DNA of 36,072 bases from positions 1 to 36,072 of IMG/VR virus record IMGVR_UViG_3300042549_009633; one strand, given 5' to 3'. The notes beneath the pieces were generated by a model. That model was not told the DNA's origin. It was given only the letters and a program-made list of their open reading frames with translations, and made no database searches. Shown one piece after another: positions 8,772-16,687 of this stretch. Every line of letters starts with the position of its first letter. The stretch's first letter is position 1. A program made the position numbers and the translations under genes. The stretch comes from a virus.

Positions 8772-9091
8772 TGCCGCGCTCGGAGGCCTACCTCGACGCG
8801 CCGCGCTCGCTCCGCCGCGTGGCCTACCGCGGGTCGTTCACCGACTCGCTCGCGGGCGTCGCGTTCGTGGCGGGTGCGGCGCAGTCGGGGATGCCCGAGA
8901 GCGTCCTCGCCCGTCTCATCGGCGTCGGGCTCCCGCTCGACGACCTCGGCCCGTGGGAGGACGCCCCTCCCGCCGTCGAGTCCCCTGATGCGGTGCTCTC
9001 CAGCGAGCCCGCGCCCGTTGACCCGCCGGTCGCATCGGTCCCCTCCCCGATGCGGCCGGTGGCGCCGTTCTCTTCCCCCCGCCGCCGGTAA
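8771..9091 (+). CDS. Unknown head gene, proline-rich C-terminus
   Basis: 106 residues. The ATG shares a base with the capsid stop (TAATG), so it is coupled to capsid translation. The first ~60 residues look folded (LDAPRSLRRVAYRGSFTDSLAG...LARLIGVGLPLDDLG). The rest is a disordered Pro/Ser/Ala tail ending PRRR. Its place between capsid and connector genes suggests a head accessory or connector-associated protein. No family is recognised. Confidence 0.7.
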   Translation: MPRSEAYLDAPRSLRRVAYRGSFTDSLAGVAFVAGAAQSGMPESVLARLIGVGLPLDDLGPWEDAPPAVESPDAVLSSEPAPVDPPVASVPSPMRPVAPFSSPRRR

Positions 9092-9100
9092 CCCACGCCC

Positions 9101-9532
9101 ATGACCACCGCCACCGACGCACAGGTACGGCTCCGCGCTCCGATCGCCGATGAGGCGCTCGCCGCGATCAACGCCGCACGTGTGCGTCGTGTGGCGGTGG
9201 ACTCCATCTCCCGCCCCGCGCTCACCCTGGAGACCTACCGGGACGAGGCGTATCGCCAGATCCTGATCGCGCTCCTCTCGCGCGAGCCCTCCATCACCAC
9301 CGAGGACATCACCCGCCCCGCCGCGCTCATCGAGAGCGAGGTGTGCCTCACCGTCGCGCTGCTGTGCGAGGCCGCATCGCAGAAGGGCGCCTCCACCACG
9401 CAACAGGCGCTCGACCTCTTCGGCCAGGAGGCCCTCCGCTGGCGCTCGATGTACGACCGCGCCCTCAGCGCCGCGTCGCCCGTCGACGGCATCCGCGGCA
9501 CGGGCCGCAGCTTCGGGTGGGGCCGCGGCTGA
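9101..9532 (+). CDS. Putative head-tail connector (adaptor) protein
   Basis: 143 residues, ATG at 9101. All-helical composition with conserved-looking segments YRDEAYRQILIALLSREPSITTEDI and EVCLTVALLCEAASQKG, and a flexible Gly/Arg tail. Size, helicity and position right after the capsid genes match the adaptor that docks on the portal (gp6/gp15-like class). Sequence identity to a named family is not something I can claim. The stop is overlapped by the next ATG (TGATG). Confidence 0.6.
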   Translation: MTTATDAQVRLRAPIADEALAAINAARVRRVAVDSISRPALTLETYRDEAYRQILIALLSREPSITTEDITRPAALIESEVCLTVALLCEAASQKGASTTQQALDLFGQEALRWRSMYDRALSAASPVDGIRGTGRSFGWGRG

Positions 9533-10041
9533 TGGTCGCCCTCGTCACCCCGATCGCCACCTGGCTCTCGTCTCTGGTCACCACCGCGGCCACCGTGCTG
9601 CACAGCGAGCGCGTCGGCGCAGAGCTCGGCGAGGCCGAGTATCCCCCCGCCAACGCCGACCGCACCTTCGACCTCCGCTACACCGGCTCGATGCTGCAAC
9701 CCTTCGCGGGCTCGTGCCGCCGGCTGCACGTCAGCTTCGACCTCCGCGTCTGCTACCGCTACGACCTCGATCTCGCGCTCGCGGGCACCGACGCCAGCGG
9801 CGGCACCTCGCGCACGTCCATCGCCCGGCTGCGCGCCGCCGATGACGCCGCGGTGATCCGCGAGGCGTGCCTCAACCCGTCGCTCTACGGCTCCGCAGGC
9901 GGCGCTGTGGTCATCCAGGTCATCCCGAGCGACCACACCATCGACGACCCCGGCGACGGCGTGCTGGTCGCGACGCTGCCCGTGGTCCTCGTCGCCAGCT
10001 ACTCCGCGTCCGCGGTCACCGTCGGCGCGGCGATGACCTGA
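9532..10041 (+). CDS. Putative tail terminator or head-tail joining protein
   Basis: 169 residues from the ATG overlapping the previous stop. The N-terminal helix (VTPIATWLSSLVTTAATVL) is followed by an alpha/beta pattern with strands such as RRLHVSFDLRVCYRYD and GDGVLVATLPVVLVASY. In siphoviruses this slot holds the stopper, tail completion and tail terminator genes, and the fold pattern resembles tail terminators. The assignment is by synteny and size. Confidence 0.5.
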   Translation: MVALVTPIATWLSSLVTTAATVLHSERVGAELGEAEYPPANADRTFDLRYTGSMLQPFAGSCRRLHVSFDLRVCYRYDLDLALAGTDASGGTSRTSIARLRAADDAAVIREACLNPSLYGSAGGAVVIQVIPSDHTIDDPGDGVLVATLPVVLVASYSASAVTVGAAMT

Positions 10042-10043
10042 CG

Positions 10044-10583
10044 ATGGGCGCGTTCAACCTACGCTTCCCGGGGCCGAAGAATTTTGCGCCCGCGCTCGCC
10101 GTCGTCGCCAAGGTCGATGAGCTGCTCACGGGCGTCAACAAGCGGTGGGCGGTGCGCTACGACTTCCCCGACGCCGTCCGTCAGGCGCCGCGCACGCTCA
10201 ACCCGCGCAAGGGCGCGCCTCCCGCGCAGCCCGGCGTGTCCGAGGTGATCCTGCACTTCATCCGCCAGCGCGACATGTTCGCGATGGACGCGGCGACGGT
10301 CAACGCCATCGGGCAGACGCTCGTGACCGACGCGGTCACCGCCATCCGCGCAGGCGGCACGATGCCCACCGCGAGCACGCTGATGCTGCGGTTCGCCAAC
10401 TTGCAGAAGGGCCTCGTCATCCATCGGTGGGAGCGCGGTGGCGACGACCTCGCGCTGCGCCCGCTGACGCAGCGCTACCTCCGTTACAAGACGCGCTTGG
10501 GCTACCCCTCGCGCATCGGCACGCTCACCGGCCAGTCGCTCGCGGCGCTCAAGCGCGTCCGCGTCGTGGCCGTCCGCCTCTGA
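10044..10583 (+). CDS. Putative virion morphogenesis / tail completion protein
   Basis: 179 residues, ATG three bases after the previous stop. Basic overall. It contains FPGPKNFAPALAVVAKVDELLTG, a helix-rich centre and LRPLTQRYLRYKTRLGYPSRIGTLTG, which recalls phage virion morphogenesis and HK97 gp10-like proteins that join head and tail (e.g. the YLAWK/G-type C-terminal region). Located immediately before the tail tube gene. Function is inferred from position and this resemblance. Confidence 0.55.
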   Translation: MGAFNLRFPGPKNFAPALAVVAKVDELLTGVNKRWAVRYDFPDAVRQAPRTLNPRKGAPPAQPGVSEVILHFIRQRDMFAMDAATVNAIGQTLVTDAVTAIRAGGTMPTASTLMLRFANLQKGLVIHRWERGGDDLALRPLTQRYLRYKTRLGYPSRIGTLTGQSLAALKRVRVVAVRL

Positions 10584-10625
10584 CCTCCCGCACCCGCTCC
10601 ACCCCTCACCGAAAGCCACCCGCCC

Positions 10626-11888
10626 ATGCTGTCACGCGCCATCGTCGCGCTCGTCGGTCGCGAGTCGACCGCGGGCACCACCGCCACCTCCATGCGTCCG
10701 CTCCGCATCGAGGGAGAGCAACTGCCCCTCGGCGACACCTCGACGGAGATGCTCGCCAACGAGCGCTCGAGCTCCTACCAGCACGACGCCGCCGCGATGG
10801 TGAAGGGCCTCCAGCGCCGCTCGCCGGTCAAGCTGGCGATGGTCGCGAAGTACGCGCCGGTCCAGCTCTCCACGAACGTGACCGCGCCCGTCGCCATCAC
10901 CAACGCCGCCGCGCTGTCGCAGGAGCTCGTGCTCGAGCACTGGCTCGGCGGGCGCGTGGCCTCCACCGGGTCGCTGGTCGACGGCGCATCGTCCACGGTC
11001 AACGACATCGACGTGACCGCGGGCCACGGCTCGCGGTTCACCGTCGGGCAGATGGCGATCTTCTACGTGGCGGGCGTCCCCGTGCCGCGGCAGATCACCG
11101 CGATCAACACCGACTCGCTCGTGATCTACCCCGACCTCTCCACCGCCCCCGCCGCCGCGCAGGTGGTGCTCGGGTCGAGGACGTTCCACCGGGCCGAAGC
11201 CCACACGCAGACGCTTACCGTCGAAGCCGCGAACACGGAGTCGGGCACCCCGGCGGCACAGCAGCGCGGGCGCATGGTGCGCGGGCAGTGCGCCTGGACC
11301 GCCGAGATCGGCCAGCGCGCGATGCTCGCCTTCGATGGCGTGTCGCAGGCCCACGACCTCGGCAACCTGTCCATCGCGTACACCGACGTGGCCGACGACA
11401 TGGGCGCGGACGTCGTGTGGCAGGGCGCCTCCTACCTGTGGTCGACCGCGATCACCACGGCCCCCACCGCGGTCTGCATCGAGAAGCTCACCGTCACCGT
11501 GCCCAACACCTGGCGCGAGCAAGCGTGCCTCTCGGGCACCGAGGGCGCCGCGGGCGTCGTGATGACCGGCGGGCGCACCCCGCCGACCGTCGAGATCACC
11601 ATGCGCTGGGACAGCCAGGGCGCCGCCATGATGACCGGGTACACCGCGGGCACCGAGTACTCGCTGCTGGCGTTCGCGACCCGCGGCAGCACCACGGCGC
11701 AGACCTGGGCCGGGTGGTTCGCCGGGCGCATGGCCTTCGACGCGGAGCCCACCCGCACCGTGGTCGACGGCGAGGTGATGGTCGTCTGCAAGTTCCGCTG
11801 CCTCGCGAACACCCTCGCCGCCGGGTCGCCGCTGTCCTCCTCGAGCACCGACGCCGAGCGCAGCCCGATCCTCTTCTTCCTCGCCTGA
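10626..11888 (+). CDS. Major tail tube protein (probable)
   Basis: 420 residues, ATG at 10626. The first gene of the tail module, directly upstream of the chaperone pair with the frameshift and of the tape measure, which is the normal place of the tube subunit. The protein is beta-rich with repeated Thr/Val strands (SSTVNDIDVTAGHGSRFTVG; PPTVEITMRWDS) and few Cys. It is longer than many tube proteins (200-300 residues), so it may carry an extra surface domain, probably around residues 100-190. No known motif beyond that. Confidence 0.7.
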   Translation: MLSRAIVALVGRESTAGTTATSMRPLRIEGEQLPLGDTSTEMLANERSSSYQHDAAAMVKGLQRRSPVKLAMVAKYAPVQLSTNVTAPVAITNAAALSQELVLEHWLGGRVASTGSLVDGASSTVNDIDVTAGHGSRFTVGQMAIFYVAGVPVPRQITAINTDSLVIYPDLSTAPAAAQVVLGSRTFHRAEAHTQTLTVEAANTESGTPAAQQRGRMVRGQCAWTAEIGQRAMLAFDGVSQAHDLGNLSIAYTDVADDMGADVVWQGASYLWSTAITTAPTAVCIEKLTVTVPNTWREQACLSGTEGAAGVVMTGGRTPPTVEITMRWDSQGAAMMTGYTAGTEYSLLAFATRGSTTAQTWAGWFAGRMAFDAEPTRTVVDGEVMVVCKFRCLANTLAAGSPLSSSSTDAERSPILFFLA

Positions 11889-11902
11889 TCGGACGCGCGC
11901 CT

Positions 11903-12424
11903 ATGAGCATCGACCCCACCAGCATCCTGTCGATCGTCCACATCACCGGGCGCGGCGACCCCGCGCTCGACCGTGACGCGGAGGGCCTCGCGCTCGCCGT
12001 CACCGAGCACGCGCGCGACCGCTCGCCGGAGTCCCTCGCCGCCCTGCGCGCCCTCGCGTCGGGCGTCAGGAAGCCGGTGGAGTTCCACCTGACGCCGCTC
12101 CCTCCCGCGGCGATGTACAACCTCAGCGGCGACGCGCCCCCGCGTCAGCGTGCCCTCGACGCCTTCCGCGCGTCGTGCTTCGCGGTCACCGACAGCGACG
12201 GCGTGCGGCACGAGGCGAAGCTCGCAGGCGGCGCCCATGCGGGCAAGCGGGCCGCGGGCACCTACGCGCAGACGCCCTTCGACTGGTACGAGCGCTGGGC
12301 CGCGGCGTGCGGCGCCGAGGCCGTCATCGAAGCGGGGGCCGTTGCGCTCGCACGCGCGGAGGTGTCCCCCGAGGACGTGGGTTTTTACTGGCCGTTGGCT
12401 GGGGTGCGACGGCTCATGGCCTGA
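11903..12424 (+). CDS. Tail assembly chaperone (gpG-like)
   Basis: 173 residues, ATG at 11903. It sits between tail tube and tape measure, as gpG of lambda does, and would keep the tape measure soluble and recruit tube subunits. The N-terminal part is helical, and an FDWYERWAAACG segment lies near residue 130. The last codons run over GGT TTT at 12380-12385, a slippery site. The -1 frame then stays open for another 163 codons, so this gene likely yields both a short form (stop at 12422-12424) and a fused long form. Confidence 0.75.
   Translation: MSIDPTSILSIVHITGRGDPALDRDAEGLALAVTEHARDRSPESLAALRALASGVRKPVEFHLTPLPPAAMYNLSGDAPPRQRALDAFRASCFAVTDSDGVRHEAKLAGGAHAGKRAAGTYAQTPFDWYERWAAACGAEAVIEAGAVALARAEVSPEDVGFYWPLAGVRRLMA
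12379..12385 (+). other. Programmed -1 ribosomal frameshift site, G GGT TTT
   Basis: The heptamer follows the X XXY YYZ rule in the chaperone's zero frame (GGT at 12380, TTT at 12383). It is part of GGGTTTTT, a rare T run in this GC-rich genome. A possible hairpin starts five bases downstream: GCCGT at 12391-12395 pairs with ACGGC at 12409-12413. The -1 frame has no stop until 12876 and no convincing start codon near this point. Confidence 0.8.
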
Positions 12425-12876
12425 AGCCCGTCGCCAAGGCCTGCGGGTGCCACCGTCGCGAGGCGGCACGCGCCGCGGGCGAGCTGGACGCCGACACCGA
12501 GGCATCGGTCGCCCACCTCCGCGCGCAGTGGGGGTGCGGCTGCGAGGCCGTCGGGCGCACGCCGTCGCATGACGCGCTCGCCGCCCGGGTCGCCACGCTG
12601 CAAGGGCTCTCCGCGCCCCCGGCGGGCTGTCCCTTCGCGCCGCTCTACCACCACGCCCCACCGCTCGTGCTGCGCGCCTCCCGCGGGCTCGCACGCATGG
12701 AGCAGGGCCTCGCCGAGGACAGCGCGTTCCCCGGGGGCGTGACCGCTGCCGACGTCGCCGCGCTGGACATGCTGCGGCGCGGACAGAACGCGCGCACCGC
12801 CAGCGACGACGCGCACCGGGAGCGCGAGCGCAAGCAACACGAGCTCGCGGCGAAGGCCGCACAAGGGACACCGTGA
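12385..12876 (+). CDS. Tail assembly chaperone -1 frame extension (T part of gpGT-like fusion)
   Basis: After the slip the product continues LLAVGWGATAHGLKP... for 163 residues, giving a fused protein of about 324 residues. The extension has a Cys/His-containing start (KACGCHRRE; QWGCGCEAVG), an L-rich helix and a charged C-terminal helix (RERERKQHELAAKAAQ). The first in-frame ATG is only at 12697, inside the domain, which argues against independent translation. In lambda the T part binds the tape measure protein; that is the expected role here. The stop is overlapped by the next GTG. Confidence 0.75.
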   Translation, partial: LLAVGWGATAHGLKPVAKACGCHRREAARAAGELDADTEASVAHLRAQWGCGCEAVGRTPSHDALAARVATLQGLSAPPAGCPFAPLYHHAPPLVLRASRGLARMEQGLAEDSAFPGGVTAADVAALDMLRRGQNARTASDDAHRERERKQHELAAKAAQGTP

Positions 12877-13085
12877 ACGTTACCGCCGTCATCGCGATCA
12901 CCTTCGAGGTCGAGCACTTCGACGCGGGCGACCCCTCCGTCGCGATCGTCACCGACGTGGTGGCCGAGGTCGCACAGGCCATCCGCCATCGCACCACCGC
13001 GGGCGGCGTCCATGTCGGCGCCGTCACCGCGTCGATCCACGACCTCAGCGCCATGCACATCGTCACCGTCCCGGTGCCCACATGA
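12873..13085 (+). CDS. Small beta-rich protein between chaperone and tape measure
   Basis: 70 residues, GTG at 12873 overlapping the chaperone stop. Composition suggests an alpha/beta fold (AVIAITFEVEHFD, a helix around AEVAQAIRHRT, then strands HVGAVTASIHDL and MHIVTVPVP). No family is recognised. Its coupling on both sides (the tape measure ATG overlaps its stop) makes it a firm member of the tail operon. Confidence 0.7.
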   Translation: MNVTAVIAITFEVEHFDAGDPSVAIVTDVVAEVAQAIRHRTTAGGVHVGAVTASIHDLSAMHIVTVPVPT

Positions 13086-15037
13086 CCACCCCCGTCGTCC
13101 TCGACATCACCGGCCGCGTCGACCCGGCGCTCCTCTCGGGCGTCGCACAGCTCTCGCACGGCTTCACCGCCGTGGGCGCCGCGAGCGAGGCCAGCGCCAC
13201 GCGCTCTGCCGTCGCCGACTCGCGCACCCACGAGGGCATCCGCACGACCAACGAGCTCCTGCGGAACCTGCGCGAGACGGGCAACCAGGGCATGGGCGAG
13301 CTCTCGCAGAAGGCGAGCGAGATGGCCGGCCAGATGGGCGGCGCCGCGGGCACCATGGCCGACGTCGGCATCAAGACCCTCGCGGCGTTCGGCCCCGTGG
13401 GCTTGCAGATCACCGCCGTCATGGGCGCGGTGATGATGCTGTCCCGCGCCTACGACGAGCACCAGGCCGCGCTGGAGCGCACGCGCGTCATCACCGAGAC
13501 GACCGCCGCCGCCACCACGATGCTCGGCGGGAGCTACGCCGAGGTCGCCACCGCCGCGCGCGAGGCGACCACCGCCGAGGCCGCACGGCTCGCGGTGGCG
13601 CAGCAGATCCAAGCCATCACCGCGGAGCAGGTCACCACCGTGGGCGCGGGCTTCACGCAGGGCGAAGCACAGGGCCTCGTCAGCGCCTACCACAGCATCA
13701 GTGCGGCGAGTCAGATCGCAGGCACCACCGTCGCCCGCTTCACGGACGCGCAGGTCGAGCACGCCATCAGCAGCGGCAACATGGCGGAGCAGATGATGGT
13801 GCTCGGGATCGCCATTGAGCGATCGACCAACGCACAAATAGAGCACTCCAACGTGCTGCGCCGCGCCGCCGCCGCCACGCGCGAGGTCGCACGCGAGGCC
13901 GTCGCCGCCGCCGAGGCGCAGGTGCATTCGCGCGACGTCAACCAATCGTCGACCGCTGCCCTCCGCACGCTCGTCACGAACACCACCTCGCTGGAGACGG
14001 CCCGCGCCGCCCTCACGGCGCAGACCCGCACCTCCAACGCCGTCGAGGCGCAGCAGCTCGCCACGCAGCGCGAACTTAACGCCGTCGCCGCCGACCGGCT
14101 CCGCGTCGCAGATCGGGAGCGCGACCGCCTGCTGGCGAAGGACGAACTAGAGAAGCAGGTCGCTCACAACGCATCACCCGCTGGCGCCTCGGGGCCGACT
14201 GCCGCGCAACGGGCGCAGGCCGCGCTGGCCTCGCAAGCGGCTGCGAGGGCGATGGTCGAGCAGATGGACGCCGACCGCATCGAGCGGGGCGCCGCTGCCG
14301 CCGAGGCCGCAGCGAACGACAACGCGTTGTTGGACCGTCTCATGTCGGGCGAGTCGGTGGACCCCGGCAAGATCGCAGAGCAACAGCGCCTCGACGAGCT
14401 CGCGAACACGCAGGCCCTCGCCGCGACCGAGAAGGACATCCTCAACGCCTCTCTCGCCGCCCACGAGACCTACGCCGGGCGCCTCGCGGAGCTCAACCAA
14501 GAGCGCGTCCACGGCGCGCAGCGGGCGGCGGAGTTCACCAACTCCGCCTTCGACTCGATGGGCAAGGCCATCGGCACCCATGTTCAGGCGCTCATCGACG
14601 GGAAGGAATCCGTCGGCCAGGCGCTGCAAGGGATGCTCAGCGACACGCTCATCAGCGTGGGCAAGGAGGCCGTGATCCAGGGCGGCATGGAGATGGCGAA
14701 GGGCGTCGCGGCGCTCGCGGGCGTCGTCACCGCCCCGCTCGCCCCGGGTCACTTCGCGGCGGGCGCGGCCTTCCTCGCTGTGGGCGCCGCGGCGGGTGTC
14801 GCAGGCGCGGCGCTCGCTCCCTCGTCGGCCCCTGCGGCGGGCGGTGGCGCGGGCAACGGTGGCGCGGGTGGCTCGCTGCGGGACAGCGCGGCCAACGACG
14901 GCGCGGTCGGGCCGACGGTCGTCAACAACTACTACGCGCCCGTCATCGGCGGGCGTACCGCCACCGAGGGGGAGTCCGGTATGCAGGTCAACCGTCTCAC
15001 GAACGCGGAGCGCCGCCGCACTGACAGGGCAGCGTGA
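13082..15037 (+). CDS. Tail tape measure protein
   Basis: 651 residues, ATG overlapping the previous stop. It sets tail length and is ejected with the DNA. Evidence: position after the chaperones, length, high Ala/Gln/Thr content, long helical stretches with heptads (EMAGQMGGAAGTMADVG; RARDR-type charged helices) and hydrophobic, glycine/alanine-rich segments near residues 530-585 (ALAGVVTAPLAPGHFAAGAA; LAVGAAAGVAGAALAP) that could insert in membranes. A Gly/Asn-rich linker and a short C-terminal tail follow. At about 0.15 nm per residue the tail would be near 100 nm. No peptidoglycan hydrolase domain is visible. Confidence 0.9.
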   Translation: MTTPVVLDITGRVDPALLSGVAQLSHGFTAVGAASEASATRSAVADSRTHEGIRTTNELLRNLRETGNQGMGELSQKASEMAGQMGGAAGTMADVGIKTLAAFGPVGLQITAVMGAVMMLSRAYDEHQAALERTRVITETTAAATTMLGGSYAEVATAAREATTAEAARLAVAQQIQAITAEQVTTVGAGFTQGEAQGLVSAYHSISAASQIAGTTVARFTDAQVEHAISSGNMAEQMMVLGIAIERSTNAQIEHSNVLRRAAAATREVAREAVAAAEAQVHSRDVNQSSTAALRTLVTNTTSLETARAALTAQTRTSNAVEAQQLATQRELNAVAADRLRVADRERDRLLAKDELEKQVAHNASPAGASGPTAAQRAQAALASQAAARAMVEQMDADRIERGAAAAEAAANDNALLDRLMSGESVDPGKIAEQQRLDELANTQALAATEKDILNASLAAHETYAGRLAELNQERVHGAQRAAEFTNSAFDSMGKAIGTHVQALIDGKESVGQALQGMLSDTLISVGKEAVIQGGMEMAKGVAALAGVVTAPLAPGHFAAGAAFLAVGAAAGVAGAALAPSSAPAAGGGAGNGGAGGSLRDSAANDGAVGPTVVNNYYAPVIGGRTATEGESGMQVNRLTNAERRRTDRAA

Positions 15038-15900
15038 CGCTCCTCGCTACCAGCGCGTTCGCGCCGTCGTTCACGCACACGACCGTTGCGCCCGACGTGG
15101 TGCTGACGTTCGCGTCGGGTGTCTCCCCGGTCAACGTCTCGCTCACGACCGGCACGTATCGGATGTGCCTCGCGCCCGCCGCGTCGGATTACCTGCGGGC
15201 GCTTGAGGTCGCGCTGAAATCGGCCATCGTCGCCGCGCGCGGCTCGGGGTCGGTGGTGACTGTGAGCCTCACCGCCGCAGGCATCGTGTCGTATGCGTTC
15301 ACGGTGGACGTGCCTGCGTCCGTGACCTTCGCCGCGCCGATGTGGCGCGCTCTCGGCTTCAGCGCGGCAGCGCCGACGATCACCGCGGGCGTCATCACCG
15401 GGACGCTGCCCGTGTGGTATCTCGCGCTGCTCTCCTCGACGCGGCATGGCCCCTGGCAACCCCGGCAGGCGGGCGGCGCGGAGCGGACGAACGGCGGCGC
15501 GGTCTACGCCTTCGCCGCCTCTGCGACCTCGTGGCAACGCTCGCACGCCGTCATCCTCCAGCCGACCACCCCGGCGCAGCGGAGCGCACAGGGCGCCGAC
15601 GCCACGGCGCTCCTTCCCGCGCCGGAGTACATGGGCGCGGTCGGCGCGGTCGCCACGGCGCGGGAGTGGTCGGTGCTCGACGTGTTGTATGCCAGCCGCA
15701 ACGCGGCGTGTGGGCTTGCGCTCGACAACTGGCAGACCGTTCGCACCTCCACAAGCGAGCGCCTCTACCTCGGATACATCGGCCCCGCCTCGCTGCTGTC
15801 GCCTGCGTTCACCGCACAAGATGACGCCTGGGACGCGTGGGCCGAATGGACTCTTGACGTGGTGCTCCCGACCTCGGGCGCGTCTATCACCCGGGCGTAG
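15034..15900 (+). CDS. Tail protein, distal-tail-like position
   Basis: 288 residues, GTG overlapping the tape measure stop. Beta-strand and Thr/Val/Ala-rich, with the segments VSLTTGTYRMCLAPAASDY and WYLALLSSTRHGPWQPRQ, and a C-terminal block ending TLDVVLPTSG. The first gene after the tape measure normally encodes the distal tail protein that joins tube and tip. I see no specific motif that proves this. Confidence 0.6.
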   Translation: MTLLATSAFAPSFTHTTVAPDVVLTFASGVSPVNVSLTTGTYRMCLAPAASDYLRALEVALKSAIVAARGSGSVVTVSLTAAGIVSYAFTVDVPASVTFAAPMWRALGFSAAAPTITAGVITGTLPVWYLALLSSTRHGPWQPRQAGGAERTNGGAVYAFAASATSWQRSHAVILQPTTPAQRSAQGADATALLPAPEYMGAVGAVATAREWSVLDVLYASRNAACGLALDNWQTVRTSTSERLYLGYIGPASLLSPAFTAQDDAWDAWAEWTLDVVLPTSGASITRA

Positions 15901-15925
15901 CGCGCAGCCCCTAGACGGCACCACC

Positions 15926-15964
15926 GTCTCACGGCACTATCCCCACAAGGGGACAGGTGCGCCC
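15926..15964 (+). repeat. Bipartite 39-base repeat, copy 2
   Basis: The same two 12-base blocks as at 3043-3081, with identical 15-base spacing. Here the spacer forms CCCC-ACAA-GGGG. A TAGACG...CACTAT pair 17 bases apart overlaps the left block. It lies 25 bases after a tail gene and just before the 3' end of the minus-strand lipoprotein, at the left edge of the moron cassette. Confidence 0.7.
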
Positions 15965-15967
15965 GCG

Positions 15968-16276
15968 CTACCTCTGTCCGCCGCTCGACGCGACACCGCG
16001 CGGGCACCCGTGGCTAGCGAGCCACTCCTGGCGCTCCGCCTCGGAGCCTTGCGCTGCGTAGGTGCTTGATGAGCTGCGGGAGCAGTTAGTGACCTCCGCG
16101 AGGTCCGACGTAGACCCGCAGATGGGTTGCCTCATGTGCTCCCAGCATCGTTCGTAGGCCGCGCGGGACGGCTCTGGCAGACGGTCAAAGGAGGCGGATA
16201 GCCCCGCCGTGCACGCGCTCAACGCCAGCCCCATCAGTACGCCTGTCACCGTCAGCACGAGCCTTGTGTTCATCAT
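15968..16276 (-). CDS. Lipoprotein moron on the strand opposite to the tail genes
   Basis: 102 residues. The double ATG at 16276 has a strong GGAGGAG site five bases upstream on its strand. Residues 5-22 form a lipoprotein signal with lipobox LSAC, Cys22 being the lipidated residue. The mature part has four more Cys (44, 53, 65, 91) and the pattern YERCWEHM...QEWLASHGCP, which I associate with small secreted proteins of myxobacteria. It is the only minus-strand gene in the late region, so it is probably transcribed separately, perhaps in the lysogen. Phage lipoproteins in such positions often block superinfection at the envelope; that role is an inference here. Confidence 0.8.
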   Translation of the reverse strand: MMNTRLVLTVTGVLMGLALSACTAGLSASFDRLPEPSRAAYERCWEHMRQPICGSTSDLAEVTNCSRSSSSTYAAQGSEAERQEWLASHGCPRGVASSGGQR

Positions 16277-16348
16277 CGCTCTCCTCCCCCGGCCATCGGG
16301 AGCGAGCGACGCTACCTGACCCGCGCTGCCGCGCGCTACCGTTGCCGG

Positions 16349-16663
16349 ATGCGCCACCTGCTCGCCGCCTTCGCTCTCCTCGCCATTGGCTGCGGCCCTG
16401 ACGCCCCCAGCGCCCTCGACGGCACCTGCGGCGACGCCCCATCGGGCCAGCAGTGGATCGCCGCGGAGGGGTGCCGGCTGACCTGCTCTCGCGTCGAGGG
16501 GCGTGGCGTACCGCTGACCTGCCATCCCGACGGGGGCGCTCCGTTCTGCATCGACGAGGGCAACGACACCGCCCACTGCGGTGCTTGCTTCCGCGACTGC
16601 CGCGCCTTCTGCCCGAGCACCACCCGGCCGTCGTGCCGCTGGGCGCTCTGCCGCTGCGACTGA
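16349..16663 (+). CDS. Cysteine-rich lipoprotein moron
   Basis: 104 residues, ATG at 16349. Residues 1-15 (RHLLAAFALLAIGC) are a lipoprotein signal with Cys15 as the lipid site. The mature part has twelve Cys (27, 42, 46, 58, 67, 77, 80, 84, 88, 96, 101, 103), an even number suitable for six disulfides. The block NDTAHCGACFRDC resembles the NCGACGxxC repeats common in myxobacterial surface proteins. It is divergent from the lipoprotein gene 72 bases away. Together they look like an inserted cassette between tail genes, coding for outer-membrane proteins of the lysogen or infected cell. Function unknown. Confidence 0.75.
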   Translation: MRHLLAAFALLAIGCGPDAPSALDGTCGDAPSGQQWIAAEGCRLTCSRVEGRGVPLTCHPDGGAPFCIDEGNDTAHCGACFRDCRAFCPSTTRPSCRWALCRCD

Positions 16664-16687
16664 CTTCCCCGCCTTCGGGCACACTCC

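Noticed and set aside
10145-11902. Long upstream part of the chaperone reading frame
   Set aside because: Overlaps the connector and tail tube genes in another frame and is Arg-rich; the real start is the ATG at 11903.
11432-13945. Minus-strand frame of 837 codons opposite the tail genes
   Set aside because: Lies antisense to the tail tube, chaperone and tape measure genes, which have clear context; low-complexity product.
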